Of a DNA stretch of 59,154 nucleotides, positions 18,009 through 26,472 are shown one piece after another. The DNA lies in assembly GCF_002009015.1 (NCBI RefSeq), contig NZ_LZDE01000339.1, positions 1 to 59,154 of the forward strand, read 5' to 3'. Position 1 is the first letter of the stretch. Each line of letters opens with the position of its first letter. Under the pieces are notes generated by a model, which saw only the letters and a list, made by a program, of their open reading frames with translations, made no database searches and was not told the DNA's origin. Position numbers and translations under genes: made by a program. The stretch is from Microbulbifer mangrovi (GTDB lineage: Bacteria; Pseudomonadota; Gammaproteobacteria; Pseudomonadales; Cellvibrionaceae).

Positions 18009-18353
18009 ATGACCCAGCCTTCAATGACCGACTCCCCCGCCGTCGATCTCAACCCCACCATCTGTCGACGCCTGCTGATCGCCTACCTGATTGAGCGTTT
18101 GCCCCGCCCCAACAACCCGGCACTGGAAGAAGTCACCGGCTGGCCGCGGCGCACCATCCAGGATGTGATCGCCAAGGGATTGCCCGGACATGGCACCCGG
18201 GTGGAATTCATACAGCAGGGAGTGCGCAATAACGACGGCTATTACGCGCTGCAGGATTGGGGCTCTATCGATGGGGGCTGGGTACGCGCGCACCTGGCGG
18301 ATATCGCCCGGGTGCTGGAGCTGGCGCCGGAACAGATTCCGGCACCGGAATAA
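18009..18353 (+). CDS. Small winged helix-turn-helix protein
   Basis: 114 residues from ATG 18009, which has an AGGAAG ribosome-binding site; the frame is open further upstream to 17847 but that part is not protein-like. The core ICRRLLIAYLIERLPRPNNP then VTGWPRRTIQDVIAKGLPGH reads as a winged helix-turn-helix with a recognition helix at WPRRTIQDVI, followed by a beta-wing region with GVRNNDGYYALQDWGSIDGG. Similar short proteins are common in Vibrio and Pseudoalteromonas relatives, but their targets are not known to me. Probably a DNA-binding regulator. Confidence 0.8.
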   Translation: MTQPSMTDSPAVDLNPTICRRLLIAYLIERLPRPNNPALEEVTGWPRRTIQDVIAKGLPGHGTRVEFIQQGVRNNDGYYALQDWGSIDGGWVRAHLADIARVLELAPEQIPAPE

Positions 18354-18417
18354 TAGGAAGAATCATGTCCGTGAAAATGCCCGGCGAGGTGACGAATTCC
18401 GGGCTCACAGCCAGCCG

Positions 18418-18762
18418 TTATTGATTGGCGGCGGCGCTCTTCAGCATATCATTTACGCGCTGCAGCAGTGCGGGATCGTTGCGGAGCTGGGTGGCAATGC
18501 CCTGGTATTCCTCTTTGCTCAGACCAGCACTCTGTACCGCGGCCACCATCTTGGACTGTGCCTCCACATTGATCGCTTCCGCGGCGGCGGCGTCGGCTGC
18601 AGATTTGATCTTGGGCGCGTATTCCTGGCTCAGGGTGACGATAGAGCGGTAGGCGTCGGCGAATTTCTGCAGCTGGGCGTCGCTCACGGCGGTTTCTGCA
18701 AAGGCACTGGAAACGGCGAGAGCCAGAGCGAGTGCGGCGGAGTAGATGGCGGTCGGCTTCAT
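18418..18762 (-). CDS. Exported DUF4168 protein
   Basis: 114 residues from ATG 18762, chosen because MKPTAIYSAALALALAVSSA makes a signal peptide cut after FAE. The mature part is helical: DAQLQKFADAYRSIVTLSQE then ATQLRNDPALLQRVNDMLKS, the pattern of DUF4168 proteins, which are small periplasmic helical proteins of unknown role. It stands alone, converging on the winged-helix gene. Confidence 0.85.
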   Translation of the reverse strand: MKPTAIYSAALALALAVSSAFAETAVSDAQLQKFADAYRSIVTLSQEYAPKIKSAADAAAAEAINVEAQSKMVAAVQSAGLSKEEYQGIATQLRNDPALLQRVNDMLKSAAANQ

Positions 18763-18933
18763 TGAGCACCTCTCGTTATTGAGAATACGCTTCTGTGCAG
18801 TGTGCACGCCCAGCGTTCATTGAGGGCTACAGGCTTTGGCCGGGGAAACTTTGATCAGGTTCGGGATCAAGTCCGCCGTCGCGGCAAAGCGCTGTCTGCA
18901 AAGGGTAGTTGTTATTCCGCTGTGTTTGCGCCA

Positions 18934-18961
18934 TTTGCCGCCAGACTGGGCTGGCGGCAAA
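18934..18961 (-). terminator. Hairpin downstream of the transglycosylase gene
   Basis: Perfect 11-bp inverted repeat TTTGCCGCCAG (18934-18944) / CTGGCGGCAAA (18951-18961) with a six-base loop, 28 bases past the stop of the minus-strand gene. The T-run after the stem is missing, so its action as a terminator is only likely. Confidence 0.45.
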
Positions 18962-18989
18962 GAATTTGTGCGCTGGTAGCGGTGCGAAT

Positions 18990-19613
18990 TTAGAACAGGC
19001 CGAGGAATTTTTTACGCTTCTTGAGTGACGCCTCGCAACTATTCAGCTGGCGCTGGTAACTCTGCGCCCGCGCAGATACCTTGTGAGCGACTTTCTGTAG
19101 CCATTTTTTGTTGCGGTAGGTGCGGCGGTTAAAGCCGCCCTGGCCCTCGTGGTAGGCGAGGTACAGATGGTAGGTATCGTTGGACTTGATGCGGCACTGG
19201 CGCTGGCTGGTGTTGTGGTACCAGCCGACAAAGTCGATGGCGTCCTCAAAATCGTCGCGGTCACCGCCGTAGTTGCCGGTGGCGCGCTGATAACTCTTCC
19301 AGGTGGTGCCCAGTGCCTGTGAATAGCCATAGGCATCCGACGGGCGCGGTCCGGGGAATATCCACAGGATCTTGGTGCGCGGTGGCTTGGCATCGTGCAC
19401 AAAACGGGATTCCTGGTGCAGGGTGGCCATCATGGTGGCGATGGGGGTGTTCCACTTGCGCGCGGATTTCGCCGCGTCGTGATACCAGTCGTCCTTCTCG
19501 CGGAAGATTTCGCAAACGTTATCGGTGTTGCTGGGCGGTGTGGTGGCACAGCCCGCCGCCAGTAGTGGCAGGGCGAGCAGTGCCAGTTTCCATACGTTAT
19601 TGTTGTTCGTCAT
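18990..19613 (-). CDS. Lytic transglycosylase SLT-domain lipoprotein (EmtA/MltE-like)
   Basis: 207 residues from ATG 19613; the longer open frame to 19937 runs inside rpiA on the same strand and is not coding. Lipoprotein signal MTNNNNVWKLALLALPLLAA with Cys22 in AGC. The catalytic Glu of soluble-lytic-transglycosylase folds is at E68 in TLHQESRFVHDA, followed by the YGYSQALGTTWKSY and YHLYLAYHEGQGGFNRRTY motifs. The enzyme cleaves murein glycan strands, forming 1,6-anhydro ends, from the outer membrane. It starts 20 bases downstream of rpiA on the same strand and may be co-transcribed with it. Confidence 0.9.
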   Translation of the reverse strand: MTNNNNVWKLALLALPLLAAGCATTPPSNTDNVCEIFREKDDWYHDAAKSARKWNTPIATMMATLHQESRFVHDAKPPRTKILWIFPGPRPSDAYGYSQALGTTWKSYQRATGNYGGDRDDFEDAIDFVGWYHNTSQRQCRIKSNDTYHLYLAYHEGQGGFNRRTYRNKKWLQKVAHKVSARAQSYQRQLNSCEASLKKRKKFLGLF

Positions 19614-19633
19614 TGGTCCACTAATTGAGGGTC

Positions 19634-20323
19634 TCAGACTTTCGACTTGATGGTCTTTACACCATCGGCGGTGCCCAGTAACAGGATATCTGCGGGGCGC
19701 GCAGCAAACAGGCCGTTGGTAACCACACCGGTAATATTGTTGATGTCGCTTTCCAGCTGCAGCGGTTTGGCGATCTGCATATTGTGCACGTCCAGAATGA
19801 CATTGCCGTTGTCGGTAGTCACACCCTCGCGGTATACCGGATCGCCGCCGAGCTTCACCAGCTCGCGGGCCACATAGGAGCGCGCCATCGGGATCACTTC
19901 CACCGGCAGCGGGAAGTTGCCCAGCACTTCTACCCATTTGCTATCGTCGGCGATACAGACAAATTCCTCGGAGCAGGCAGCTACAATTTTTTCCCGGGTC
20001 AGCGCCGCGCCGCCGCCCTTGATCAGTTGCAGCAGCGGGTTGGTTTCATCGGCGCCGTCCACATACACGCGGATGCCGTCCACCGAGTTGAGGTCGTAGA
20101 CCGGGATACCGTGGGACTTGAGGCGCTCGGCGGAGGCTTCGGAGCTGGCCACGGTGCCGTCGAACAGTCCCTTTTTCTCTGCCAGGAAGTCGATGAAGTA
20201 GTTGGCAGTGGAGCCAGTGCCAACGCCAACTATGGTGTCTGCGTCTAGCATGGGGGTGATGTATTCCACCGCGGCACGGGCGACATCCTGCTTGAGTTGA
20301 TCCTGATTGATGGGCTCTTTCAT
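19634..20323 (-). CDS. rpiA: Ribose-5-phosphate isomerase A
   Basis: 229 residues from ATG 20323, preceded by AAGGAAG; an ATG-like start at 20347 is less likely. Interconverts ribose-5-phosphate and ribulose-5-phosphate in the non-oxidative pentose phosphate pathway. Seen are [14 protein letters not shown] (phosphate loop), the VDGADE motif with the active-site acids, and [16 protein letters not shown] with the catalytic Glu/Lys region. Divergent from ilvA, a common gammaproteobacterial arrangement. Confidence 0.97.
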   Translation of the reverse strand: MKEPINQDQLKQDVARAAVEYITPMLDADTIVGVGTGSTANYFIDFLAEKKGLFDGTVASSEASAERLKSHGIPVYDLNSVDGIRVYVDGADETNPLLQLIKGGGAALTREKIVAACSEEFVCIADDSKWVEVLGNFPLPVEVIPMARSYVARELVKLGGDPVYREGVTTDNGNVILDVHNMQIAKPLQLESDINNITGVVTNGLFAARPADILLLGTADGVKTIKSKV

Positions 20324-20473
20324 GGAGGGGAAGGCTTCCTTGTGCAATGTTTGCGATAAAAATGCCCGCTTGCGAAGATTTTTTCGCGCAAAACCGGCTT
20401 ATCTGTGGCTTTGGTGCTGTGTAGCGATTAGACTGGCGGGCTCCCTAACATCCATCGGCTGCCGATTTCTGTC

Positions 20474-22000
20474 ATGCCCAAGTCCTATATCAAGCGCATT
20501 TTAGACGCGCGCATTTACGATGTCGCCATCGAAACCCCACTGGAGCCGATGCGCCAGATGTCCCATCGTCTCGGCAACCGTGTTTTGCTGAAGCGCGAAG
20601 ACCTGCAACCGGTGTTCTCCTTCAAGATTCGCGGCGCCTACAACAAACTCCTGCAGTTGCCGCCGGAGCAACGTGCGCGCGGTGTGATTGCGGCGTCCGC
20701 GGGCAACCACGCCCAGGGCCTGGCGCTGGGTGCCCAGCAGATGGGAGTGCGAGCCACCATCGTGATGCCTTCCACCACACCGGCGATCAAGGTGAATGCG
20801 GTGCGCATGCGTGGCGCGGAAGTGGTACTGCACGGGGATACCTTCGATGAGGCGGCGGCGCGTGCCAAGCAATTGGTGGAAGAGCGCGGCCTGGTGTTTA
20901 TCCATCCCTACGACGATCCCGACGTGATTGCCGGTCAGGGCACGGTGGCCATGGAGTTGCTGCGCCAGCACCCGGGTAACCTGGACGCGGTGTTCATCCC
21001 CGTGGGGGGCGGTGGCCTGGCTGCAGGTATGGCGGCGTATATCAAATACGTGCGCCCGGAGATCAAGGTCTACGCGGTGGAACCGGAAGACGCGGCCTGC
21101 CTGAAGGTGGCCATGGAGGCGGACAGCCGCGAGCGCCTGCCCCAGGTGGGCCTGTTTGCCGACGGCGTGGCGGTGGCGCAGATCGGAGAGGAGACCTTCC
21201 GCGTGCTGCGCGAAACCATCGACGGCGTCATTACCGTGACCACCGATGAAATCTGCGCGGCGATCAAGGACATCTTCGAGGACACCCGCTCCATCGCCGA
21301 GCCCGCCGGTGCGGTGGGTCTTGCCGGGCTGAAGAAATACGCAGAGCAGAGCGGTGAGCAGAACCAGTCGCTGGCGACCGTGTGCAGTGGTGCCAATACC
21401 AACTTCGACCGATTGCGCTATATCAGCGAGCGCACCGAGATCGGTGAGAAGCGCGAAGCGGTGCTGGCGGTGACCATCCCGGAAAAGCCGGGCAGTTATC
21501 TGCAGTTCTGTCGCGACCTGGGCGATCGCTCGATTACCGAATTCAACTACCGCTACGCCAACAGCGGCGAGGCGCATATCTTCGTGGGCATGCAGGTCAG
21601 CACCGATGCGGACCGCCAGCAGCTGGTGGCCCAGTTGCAGGAGGGCGGTTACCAGGTGACGGATCTCACCGATAACGAGATGGCCAAGCTGCATATCCGC
21701 CACCTGGTGGGTGGACGTGCGCCGGGTATCGATAACGAGGTGGTGTACCGGTTCGAGTTCCCCGAGCGCCCCGGTGCCCTGCGCAAGTTCCTCGATCAGC
21801 TGGCGGGACGCTGGAACATCACCCTGTTCCACTATCGCAACCACGGTGCTGCCTACGGACGGGTACTGGTAGGTCTGGAGGTTAGCGAGGACGAGCGGCC
21901 GGCGCTGAAAGCGCTGCTGGATCAGCTGCACTACCCGTTCTGGGATGAGACGGAAAACCCGGCCTACCGCTTCTTTCTGTCGCGGACGCGGAAGGACTGA
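20474..22000 (+). CDS. ilvA: Threonine ammonia-lyase, biosynthetic
   Basis: 508 residues, the length of the long biosynthetic form. PLP-dependent conversion of threonine to 2-oxobutanoate, first committed step of isoleucine synthesis. The PLP lysine is K51 in SFKIRGAYNKL; SAGNHAQGLALGAQ and PVGGGGLAAGMAAYIK are the cofactor phosphate and substrate loops. From about residue 330 two ACT-like regulatory domains follow (VTIPEKPGSYLQFCRDLG and FEFPERPGALRKFLDQLA), the sites for isoleucine/valine control. ilvD of the same pathway lies 33 kb away in this window. No leader attenuator was recognised in the 150-base rpiA-ilvA intergenic region. Confidence 0.97.
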   Translation: MPKSYIKRILDARIYDVAIETPLEPMRQMSHRLGNRVLLKREDLQPVFSFKIRGAYNKLLQLPPEQRARGVIAASAGNHAQGLALGAQQMGVRATIVMPSTTPAIKVNAVRMRGAEVVLHGDTFDEAAARAKQLVEERGLVFIHPYDDPDVIAGQGTVAMELLRQHPGNLDAVFIPVGGGGLAAGMAAYIKYVRPEIKVYAVEPEDAACLKVAMEADSRERLPQVGLFADGVAVAQIGEETFRVLRETIDGVITVTTDEICAAIKDIFEDTRSIAEPAGAVGLAGLKKYAEQSGEQNQSLATVCSGANTNFDRLRYISERTEIGEKREAVLAVTIPEKPGSYLQFCRDLGDRSITEFNYRYANSGEAHIFVGMQVSTDADRQQLVAQLQEGGYQVTDLTDNEMAKLHIRHLVGGRAPGIDNEVVYRFEFPERPGALRKFLDQLAGRWNITLFHYRNHGAAYGRVLVGLEVSEDERPALKALLDQLHYPFWDETENPAYRFFLSRTRKD

Positions 22001-22343
22001 TCGCGCGCCAGTGACGGCTGATGTGCAAAATGTGCTGCGGTCGTCATTTTTCGCGATGAGTAGATCACCAGATTCGATCTGTCGAACTTGCAATTCTCAA
22101 AATGTGAGGGTTTTCTCAAAAAAAGACGCTTGACGGGTTACTATTTGGCCATCAATCGAGTATCTTTTGATCGCTGTTTGGTCACAATGAGGCTGACGGG
22201 AACGGACAAATCGATGGGTTTTTTCTCTCATCGACGGGAACTTTCCGGCAATCTCGGGTCCAAACCAGCACTGGCGGCGCAGATCGCCAGGATTAAAAAG
22301 AGATCGAAAAAAACAAGAATTCCAATCTTACAGGATGGTCCCC
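22001..22343. other. 343-base gap upstream of the small membrane protein gene
   Basis: No gene or known RNA recognised. The part from about 22100 is AT-rich with several A- and T-runs and a TTGACG hexamer near 22127 that could be a -35 box, but no good -10 at the right spacing. It probably holds the promoter of the following small gene and ends the ilvA transcript. Confidence 0.4.
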
Positions 22344-22484
22344 ATGAAACCCGATGCATTGACACTCGCTGTAGTTGTCTTTGTTGCGGGCGTACTGCTG
22401 AGTAGTTCCGGTCTGACCGAAGTGTTCTCCTCCGATGAGGAAGAGGCGCCGGCAGCCCTGCAGCAGGGAGTGGTCACTCGCTGA
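22344..22484 (+). CDS. 46-residue single-pass membrane protein
   Basis: ATG 22344 opens a 46-codon frame beginning MKPDALTLAVVVFVAGVLLS and ending in an acidic, Ala/Gln-rich tail (SSDEEEAPAALQQGVVTR). Residues ~6-24 form one membrane helix. AGGA lies upstream at 22332-22335 and a clear terminator follows 32 bases after the stop, so this looks like a self-contained transcription unit. No family recognised. It could be a small regulator of a membrane complex, but nothing in the sequence says which. Confidence 0.6.
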   Translation: MKPDALTLAVVVFVAGVLLSSSGLTEVFSSDEEEAPAALQQGVVTR

Positions 22485-22516
22485 TCCCTTCGCCCGCCGC
22501 TGGCTGACGCCAAATC

Positions 22517-22555
22517 AAAAAAGCCGAACCCTGGAAACAGCGGTTCGGCTTTTTT
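22517..22555. terminator. Bidirectional rho-independent terminator
   Basis: Stem AAAAAAGCCGAACC / GGTTCGGCTTTTTT with an 11-base loop. It serves the small plus-strand gene and, read on the other strand, fau ending at 22617. Confidence 0.92.
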
Positions 22556-22616
22556 GTGCCTGTCGAATACAGGAGGCTTCCTGTTTTCTTTCCGTTATCA
22601 ACAGTTGACCGACCGG

Positions 22617-23213
22617 TTACCGACAGCGGTAGAGGCGTTCGTCAGTGGCCACCAGGGTCAATGGAATATCCCAGCTCTCTACCGGCAGGTGTGCCACGCA
22701 CTGCAGCTGGTGGGCAATCCCCACCAGTTTGGGACCGCTGCCCGGGTGCAGATGCTTGAACGCGAAAGTGCGGTCATAGTAGCCGCCGCCCATACCCAGG
22801 CGTGCGCCACTGGGATCAAATGCCACTAGCGGCAGCAATACCAGATCCAGCTGTTGCGGGTTTCTGGGGTGGCTGCGCCCGATCACAGGTTCCGGTATGC
22901 CGTAGCGATTGCGGTAGCGCAGTGTGGCTCCGGGCCAGTGCAGGAAATTCATGGTCGTGCGGGTGGCGCGGGGCAGGGCGGGCAGGTAGAAGCGCTTGTG
23001 CGGGAATCGTCGCAATAACGGGCGCGGGTCTATCTCCCCATCCGAGGGCCAGTAGAGGCCGATATGACGGGCGCGCTTGAGCTCCGGGCAAAGAGCCAGG
23101 CGCACGCACAGTCGCCGGCTGGCAAGCCGCTGCTGATTGGGGGTGAGTGCCCGGCGTGCGGCGCGAATCTTTCGGCGCAGCTGCTGCTTGGATTGCATGG
23201 AGGAGTTGGGCAT
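22617..23213 (-). CDS. fau: 5-formyltetrahydrofolate cyclo-ligase
   Basis: 198 residues from ATG 23213 (ATG 23198 is an alternative); the longest frame to 23315 is rejected because it enters the 6S RNA. ATP-dependent conversion of 5-formyl-THF to 5,10-methenyl-THF. Seen are SKQQLRRKIRAARRAL, IGLYWPSDGEIDPRPLL and the VAFDPSGARLGMGGGYYDRT motif, which binds ATP and substrate. In many gammaproteobacteria fau lies directly after the 6S RNA gene and is co-transcribed with it, as here. Confidence 0.95.
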   Translation of the reverse strand: MPNSSMQSKQQLRRKIRAARRALTPNQQRLASRRLCVRLALCPELKRARHIGLYWPSDGEIDPRPLLRRFPHKRFYLPALPRATRTTMNFLHWPGATLRYRNRYGIPEPVIGRSHPRNPQQLDLVLLPLVAFDPSGARLGMGGGYYDRTFAFKHLHPGSGPKLVGIAHQLQCVAHLPVESWDIPLTLVATDERLYRCR

Positions 23214-23290
23214 TCGGATACTGTTATCGGCGCGGGGCTTTTGGGGTCCGGCTTGGTCAGATTCGACCGGAACAGGGAGGGAAATCAGGT

Positions 23291-23463
23291 GCCCCGAAAA
23301 TGCGGCTGATGACATAGCCTTGAACCGTAAGGCTCAAGGTGGGGGTTTCCGGAATGCATAAGGCTTTCCGCTACGTGGCGGACTTGCACACCAACATCCG
23401 CTGGGAACCTCCAGGGTAGAATTATCGGCTCAGGACATAGTCAACTGGCCAACACTTCAGGGC
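23291..23463 (-). ncRNA. ssrS: 6S RNA
   Basis: Read on the minus strand, the segment from 23463 to 23291 (~173 nt) closely matches Pseudomonas 6S RNA, including GTCCTGAGCCGATAATTCTA, the GGAGGTTCCCAGCGG block and the CCACCTTGA / TTCAAGG arms. The ends pair: GCCCTGAA at the 5' end with TTTTCGGGGC at the 3' end, giving the closing stem. The position between zapA and fau is the conserved location. 6S RNA mimics an open promoter and binds sigma70 RNA polymerase in stationary phase. End positions are my estimate from the closing stem. Confidence 0.95.
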
Positions 23464-23471
23464 GAGGGGGA

Positions 23472-23477
23472 ATTATA
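23472..23477 (-). promoter_or_regulatory. -10 box of the 6S RNA promoter
   Basis: Minus-strand TATAAT, a perfect -10 hexamer 8-9 bases before the estimated 5' end of 6S RNA. No convincing -35 hexamer at 17 bases (TTAGCC is nearest). Confidence 0.7.
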
Positions 23478-23673
23478 CCTCTTACTGCCACACTTGGCTA
23501 AACGCACTTTCGCGCCAAAATGTGCTTTTTAACGATAGTCAAGTTGTGGATGTCGCCGCCGAGGCTTGCCTGGTCACGGGAAGAAGCGACGGCACTGATG
23601 TTTCAACGGGTGGGAGATTTGCGGGTACTTTAATTACGGGTACGTTAAATGCTGTACCCGCGAGTGTTTGTGC

Positions 23674-23988
23674 TTACAGGTTGTCGAATTTTTCCAGCGC
23701 GGCCTGCACTTTGTCGTGCAGGCGATCGAGCATATCGTCTTCTACCGGTTGGCGCGCGAGGTCGGCTTTGGCCTGTATCAATTCGTGGGCAATATTCAGT
23801 GCCGCCATTACTGCAATACGCTCGGCACCGATCACTGTGCCGCTGTTGCGGATTTTGGCCATGCGTTCATTGAGCAATTTTGCAGACGCCTGCAGGCCGG
23901 GCTGCTCTTCTTCCGAGCAGGCGACACGATACTCTTTGTCGAGAATCGTTACTGCGACCGTGGCTGAGTTGTGCGGTTTACTGCTCAT
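23674..23988 (-). CDS. zapA: Cell division protein ZapA
   Basis: 104 residues, typical length. Binds FtsZ and promotes protofilament bundling at the division ring. Sequence shows the ZapA pattern: an N-terminal beta part with VTILDKEYRVACSEEEQPGL, then helix SAKLLNERMAKIRNSG, RIAVMAALNIAHELI and a C-terminal coiled coil. Its ATG overlaps the TGA of the upstream ZapB-like gene by one base, so the two are probably translated together. 6S RNA and fau follow downstream. Confidence 0.95.
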   Translation of the reverse strand: MSSKPHNSATVAVTILDKEYRVACSEEEQPGLQASAKLLNERMAKIRNSGTVIGAERIAVMAALNIAHELIQAKADLARQPVEDDMLDRLHDKVQAALEKFDNL

Positions 23989-24191
23989 CAGTTATCTTGG
24001 CCCAGGCCCTTGAGTCGGTTGATCATGGTTTCAACCCGGCTGCGGGCCACTTCGTTGTTTTTAATCAGCCGCTGGCGCTCGCGTTGCCACTGGCCTTCCT
24101 GCTCGCGCAGGGCGCGATTGTCTGCGGCCAGCTGCTGGCACTGCTGCAGCAGTGAGTCCAGCTTGAGTTCTAACGCCTGTATCTTATCCAT
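23988..24191 (-). CDS. ZapB-like coiled-coil protein (TIGR02449 type)
   Basis: 67 residues from ATG 24191, with AGGA at good spacing; upstream residues of the open frame are not coiled-coil and are rejected. Entirely a coiled coil: MDKIQALELKLDSLLQQCQQ then LAADNRALREQEGQWQRERQ. This is the small protein usually encoded just before zapA in gammaproteobacteria and resembles ZapB in length and heptads, so a Z-ring-associated role is likely but not shown. Confidence 0.87.
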   Translation of the reverse strand: MDKIQALELKLDSLLQQCQQLAADNRALREQEGQWQRERQRLIKNNEVARSRVETMINRLKGLGQDN

Positions 24192-24527
24192 ATATCCTGC
24201 GTGTTCCGTGGTCCGCCCACTCCTGCCAACGTCCTGTGACCTGCGCAAGTCGGGGGATTCCGCTACTATATTGCCGGTGTATTTGGGGGTCAATTGTCCC
24301 CAGTGTCTATATGACGCTCAACTAAGCGGCCGCCAGCCATTATTTCACCAGTTTGGTGATTTATTCGCACATCCGGTGGGGAAAGCCTATTGGTACGCCT
24401 GATTGTCGGCGCTGACCGGCAGTTTTTCCCGGGCGCCGTTCAAATTTTCAGCACAAGGTGAATTATTTCGTGGCAAAACCGCCGTTCCGGCGGCCGCGAC
24501 AGTTCGCCCATGTAACCAGGAGTTTTT
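24192..24527. other. 336-base divergent intergenic region
   Basis: Between the zapB-like/zapA unit (minus) and ygfB (plus). It must hold both promoters. No operator, riboswitch or small gene recognised; the short GC-rich inverted repeat CCGCCGTTCCGGCGG near 24480 is the only structure seen. Confidence 0.5.
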
Positions 24528-25100
24528 ATGTCCGCAGTGCAGGTTTCGTTCGATGATCTCGCCAACCAGATCGTGGCGGCGGGAGGCAAAATCGGACCGA
24601 GCGAGTTGCACGGTTTTATCTGCGGCCTGCTCGCGACGGGTACGCGTCCGGATAAAGCCCGCTGGCAAAAGGAGATCGCAGAGTTCCTGGATCTCGATGC
24701 GCTGCCCGCAGACCTGACCCGCGATGGACTCTTGTTGGCGGAACAGAGCCTGCGTGAACTTTCCGATAAAGATTTTTCTTTTCAGCCTTTGCTCAGCGCC
24801 AGCGATGAGCTGGCCGAGCGCGGGCAGACGCTGTGCCTTTGGTGCGAAGGCTTTTTACATGGATTTGGTATCGGCAAATATTCCGGTGAACTGCCGCCCA
24901 CGAGTAGTGAGGCGCTTAAGGACTTTGCCGAAATCGCCCAGCTGGATGCGGGGTCCATGGAAAACGGTGCAGAGCAGGAAAGCCAGCTGTTTGAAGTGCA
25001 GGAATATGTACGTATGGCGGCCCTGAACATTTTTGTCGAGTGCAATGCACCTCCCCAGCAAACCGGCGGCGACAAGCCCGCGGGCCCGACTTTGCACTGA
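24528..25100 (+). CDS. ygfB: YgfB/YecA family protein (UPF0149)
   Basis: 190 residues, all-helical. The IGPSELHGFICGLLATG start, LWCEGFLHGFG centre and EVQEYVRMAALNIFVEC end are the UPF0149 pattern. In E. coli ygfB precedes pepP, ubiH and ubiI, exactly as here. In Pseudomonas aeruginosa the homologue has been linked to regulation of ampDh3 and beta-lactam tolerance; whether that applies here is unknown. Starts at ATG 24528 after CAGGAG. Confidence 0.92.
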   Translation: MSAVQVSFDDLANQIVAAGGKIGPSELHGFICGLLATGTRPDKARWQKEIAEFLDLDALPADLTRDGLLLAEQSLRELSDKDFSFQPLLSASDELAERGQTLCLWCEGFLHGFGIGKYSGELPPTSSEALKDFAEIAQLDAGSMENGAEQESQLFEVQEYVRMAALNIFVECNAPPQQTGGDKPAGPTLH

Positions 25101-25119
25101 GCGTATTGCGGTCACCGTC

Positions 25120-26472
25120 ATGAATATTTCCAAAGCCGAGTATGCGCGCCGTCGGCAGCGCTTGATCGAAGGGCTGGACGGCAACAGTCTCGCCATTGTG
25201 CCCGCTGCCCGCGAACAATTGCGCTCGCGCGATACCTATTTTCCATTTCGCCAGGACAGCGACTTCCTGTACCTGACCGGTTTTGATGAGCCGGAGTCCA
25301 TGCTGGTGCTGGTGCCGGGGCGCGAGCAGGGAGAAACGCTGCTGTTCTGTCGCGAGCGGGATGCGGAAAAAGAAATGTGGGATGGACCACGCCTTGGGCC
25401 GGAGCGCGCGGCGGAACAGTGTGGTCTTTGCGATGCCTTTCCTATCGGCGATCTCGACGACATTCTTCCGGGACTGCTGGAAGGGCGCGATTTTATCTAT
25501 TACACCATGGGCCGTTTTCCGCAGCTGGATCGGCGACTGCAGAGCTATCTGCAGGCCATTGACCAGGCACCCGGTAATACATCTGGCGCGGGGGGAAATC
25601 GTGCGCCGGAAATGGTCAGCCTGGACCCGCACCTGCATGACCTGCGACTGTTCAAAAGCGCGGCGGAAATCCGTCTGATGGCGCGCGCTGCGGAGATCAG
25701 TGCCGAGGGACACCGACGTGCCATGCAGCGCTGCCGCCCGGGTGTGTACGAGTATCAACTGGAAGCGGAACTGTTGCATTCCTTCGCCCTCGCCGGTGCC
25801 CGCGAGCCCGCCTATCCGAGTATCGTCGGTGGAGGCCGCAACGCACTGGTGATGCATTACATCGCGAATAACGCCGCGCTTAAAAATGGCGATCTGGTAC
25901 TGATCGATGCCGGTTGCGAATATCGCGGCTATGCAGCCGATATCACGCGTACTTTTCCGGTCAACGGTCGCTTCAGCGGACCGCAGCGGGCAGTCTATGA
26001 AATTGTGCTCGCCAGCCAGCAGGCGGCGATTGATAAAATTGCTGTGGGCAACGATTGGGATCAGCCACACCTCGCCAGTGTGGAAGTCATCGTACGTGGC
26101 CTGAAAGATCTCGGGTTGCTGCAGGGAGACCTGCACGGACTGATCGAGTCCGGAGCCTATCGCCGTTTTTACATGCACAGGGTTGGGCACTGGCTGGGCA
26201 TGGACGTACACGACGTGGGTGACTACAAGGTGTATGGCCAGTGGCGCCAGCTGGAGGCCGGAATGACCATGACGGTGGAACCGGGAATTTATATTGCTGC
26301 GGAGGATGCCGGGGTACCGGAAAAATTCCGCGGTATCGGAATCCGCATCGAAGATGATGTGGCGCTTTACAAAGATGGCCCGCAGGTCCTTTCCGCAGCG
26401 GCGCCAAAAACCATTGCCGACATCGAATACCTGATGCGCGAGGGCGATCTGGTCCAGGAGGCGCTGTTATGA
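25120..26472 (+). CDS. pepP: Xaa-Pro aminopeptidase (aminopeptidase P)
   Basis: 450 residues from ATG 25120; the frame extends upstream to 25033 inside ygfB but the family starts at SKAEYARRRQRLIE. Removes N-terminal residues preceding proline. The dinuclear-metal ligands are visible in LIDAGCEYRGYAADITRTFP (two Asp), MHRVGHWLGMDVHD (His), TVEPGIYI (Glu) and IRIEDD (Glu). Its TGA overlaps the ATG of ubiH (ATGA), indicating coupling in the ygfB-pepP-ubiH-ubiI operon. Confidence 0.96.
   Translation: MNISKAEYARRRQRLIEGLDGNSLAIVPAAREQLRSRDTYFPFRQDSDFLYLTGFDEPESMLVLVPGREQGETLLFCRERDAEKEMWDGPRLGPERAAEQCGLCDAFPIGDLDDILPGLLEGRDFIYYTMGRFPQLDRRLQSYLQAIDQAPGNTSGAGGNRAPEMVSLDPHLHDLRLFKSAAEIRLMARAAEISAEGHRRAMQRCRPGVYEYQLEAELLHSFALAGAREPAYPSIVGGGRNALVMHYIANNAALKNGDLVLIDAGCEYRGYAADITRTFPVNGRFSGPQRAVYEIVLASQQAAIDKIAVGNDWDQPHLASVEVIVRGLKDLGLLQGDLHGLIESGAYRRFYMHRVGHWLGMDVHDVGDYKVYGQWRQLEAGMTMTVEPGIYIAAEDAGVPEKFRGIGIRIEDDVALYKDGPQVLSAAAPKTIADIEYLMREGDLVQEALL

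Noticed and set aside
18379-18404. Inverted repeat GCCCGG / CCGGGC as a terminator between the winged-helix and DUF4168 genes
   Set aside because: The stem is only six base pairs with a 14-base loop and no T-run; too weak to call.
19614-19937. Longer N-terminus of the transglycosylase lipoprotein
   Set aside because: The sequence lies inside rpiA in another frame and precedes the lipoprotein signal.
23214-23315. N-terminal extension of 5-formyl-THF cyclo-ligase
   Set aside because: It runs into the 3' end of the 6S RNA, lacks a ribosome-binding site and is not family-like.
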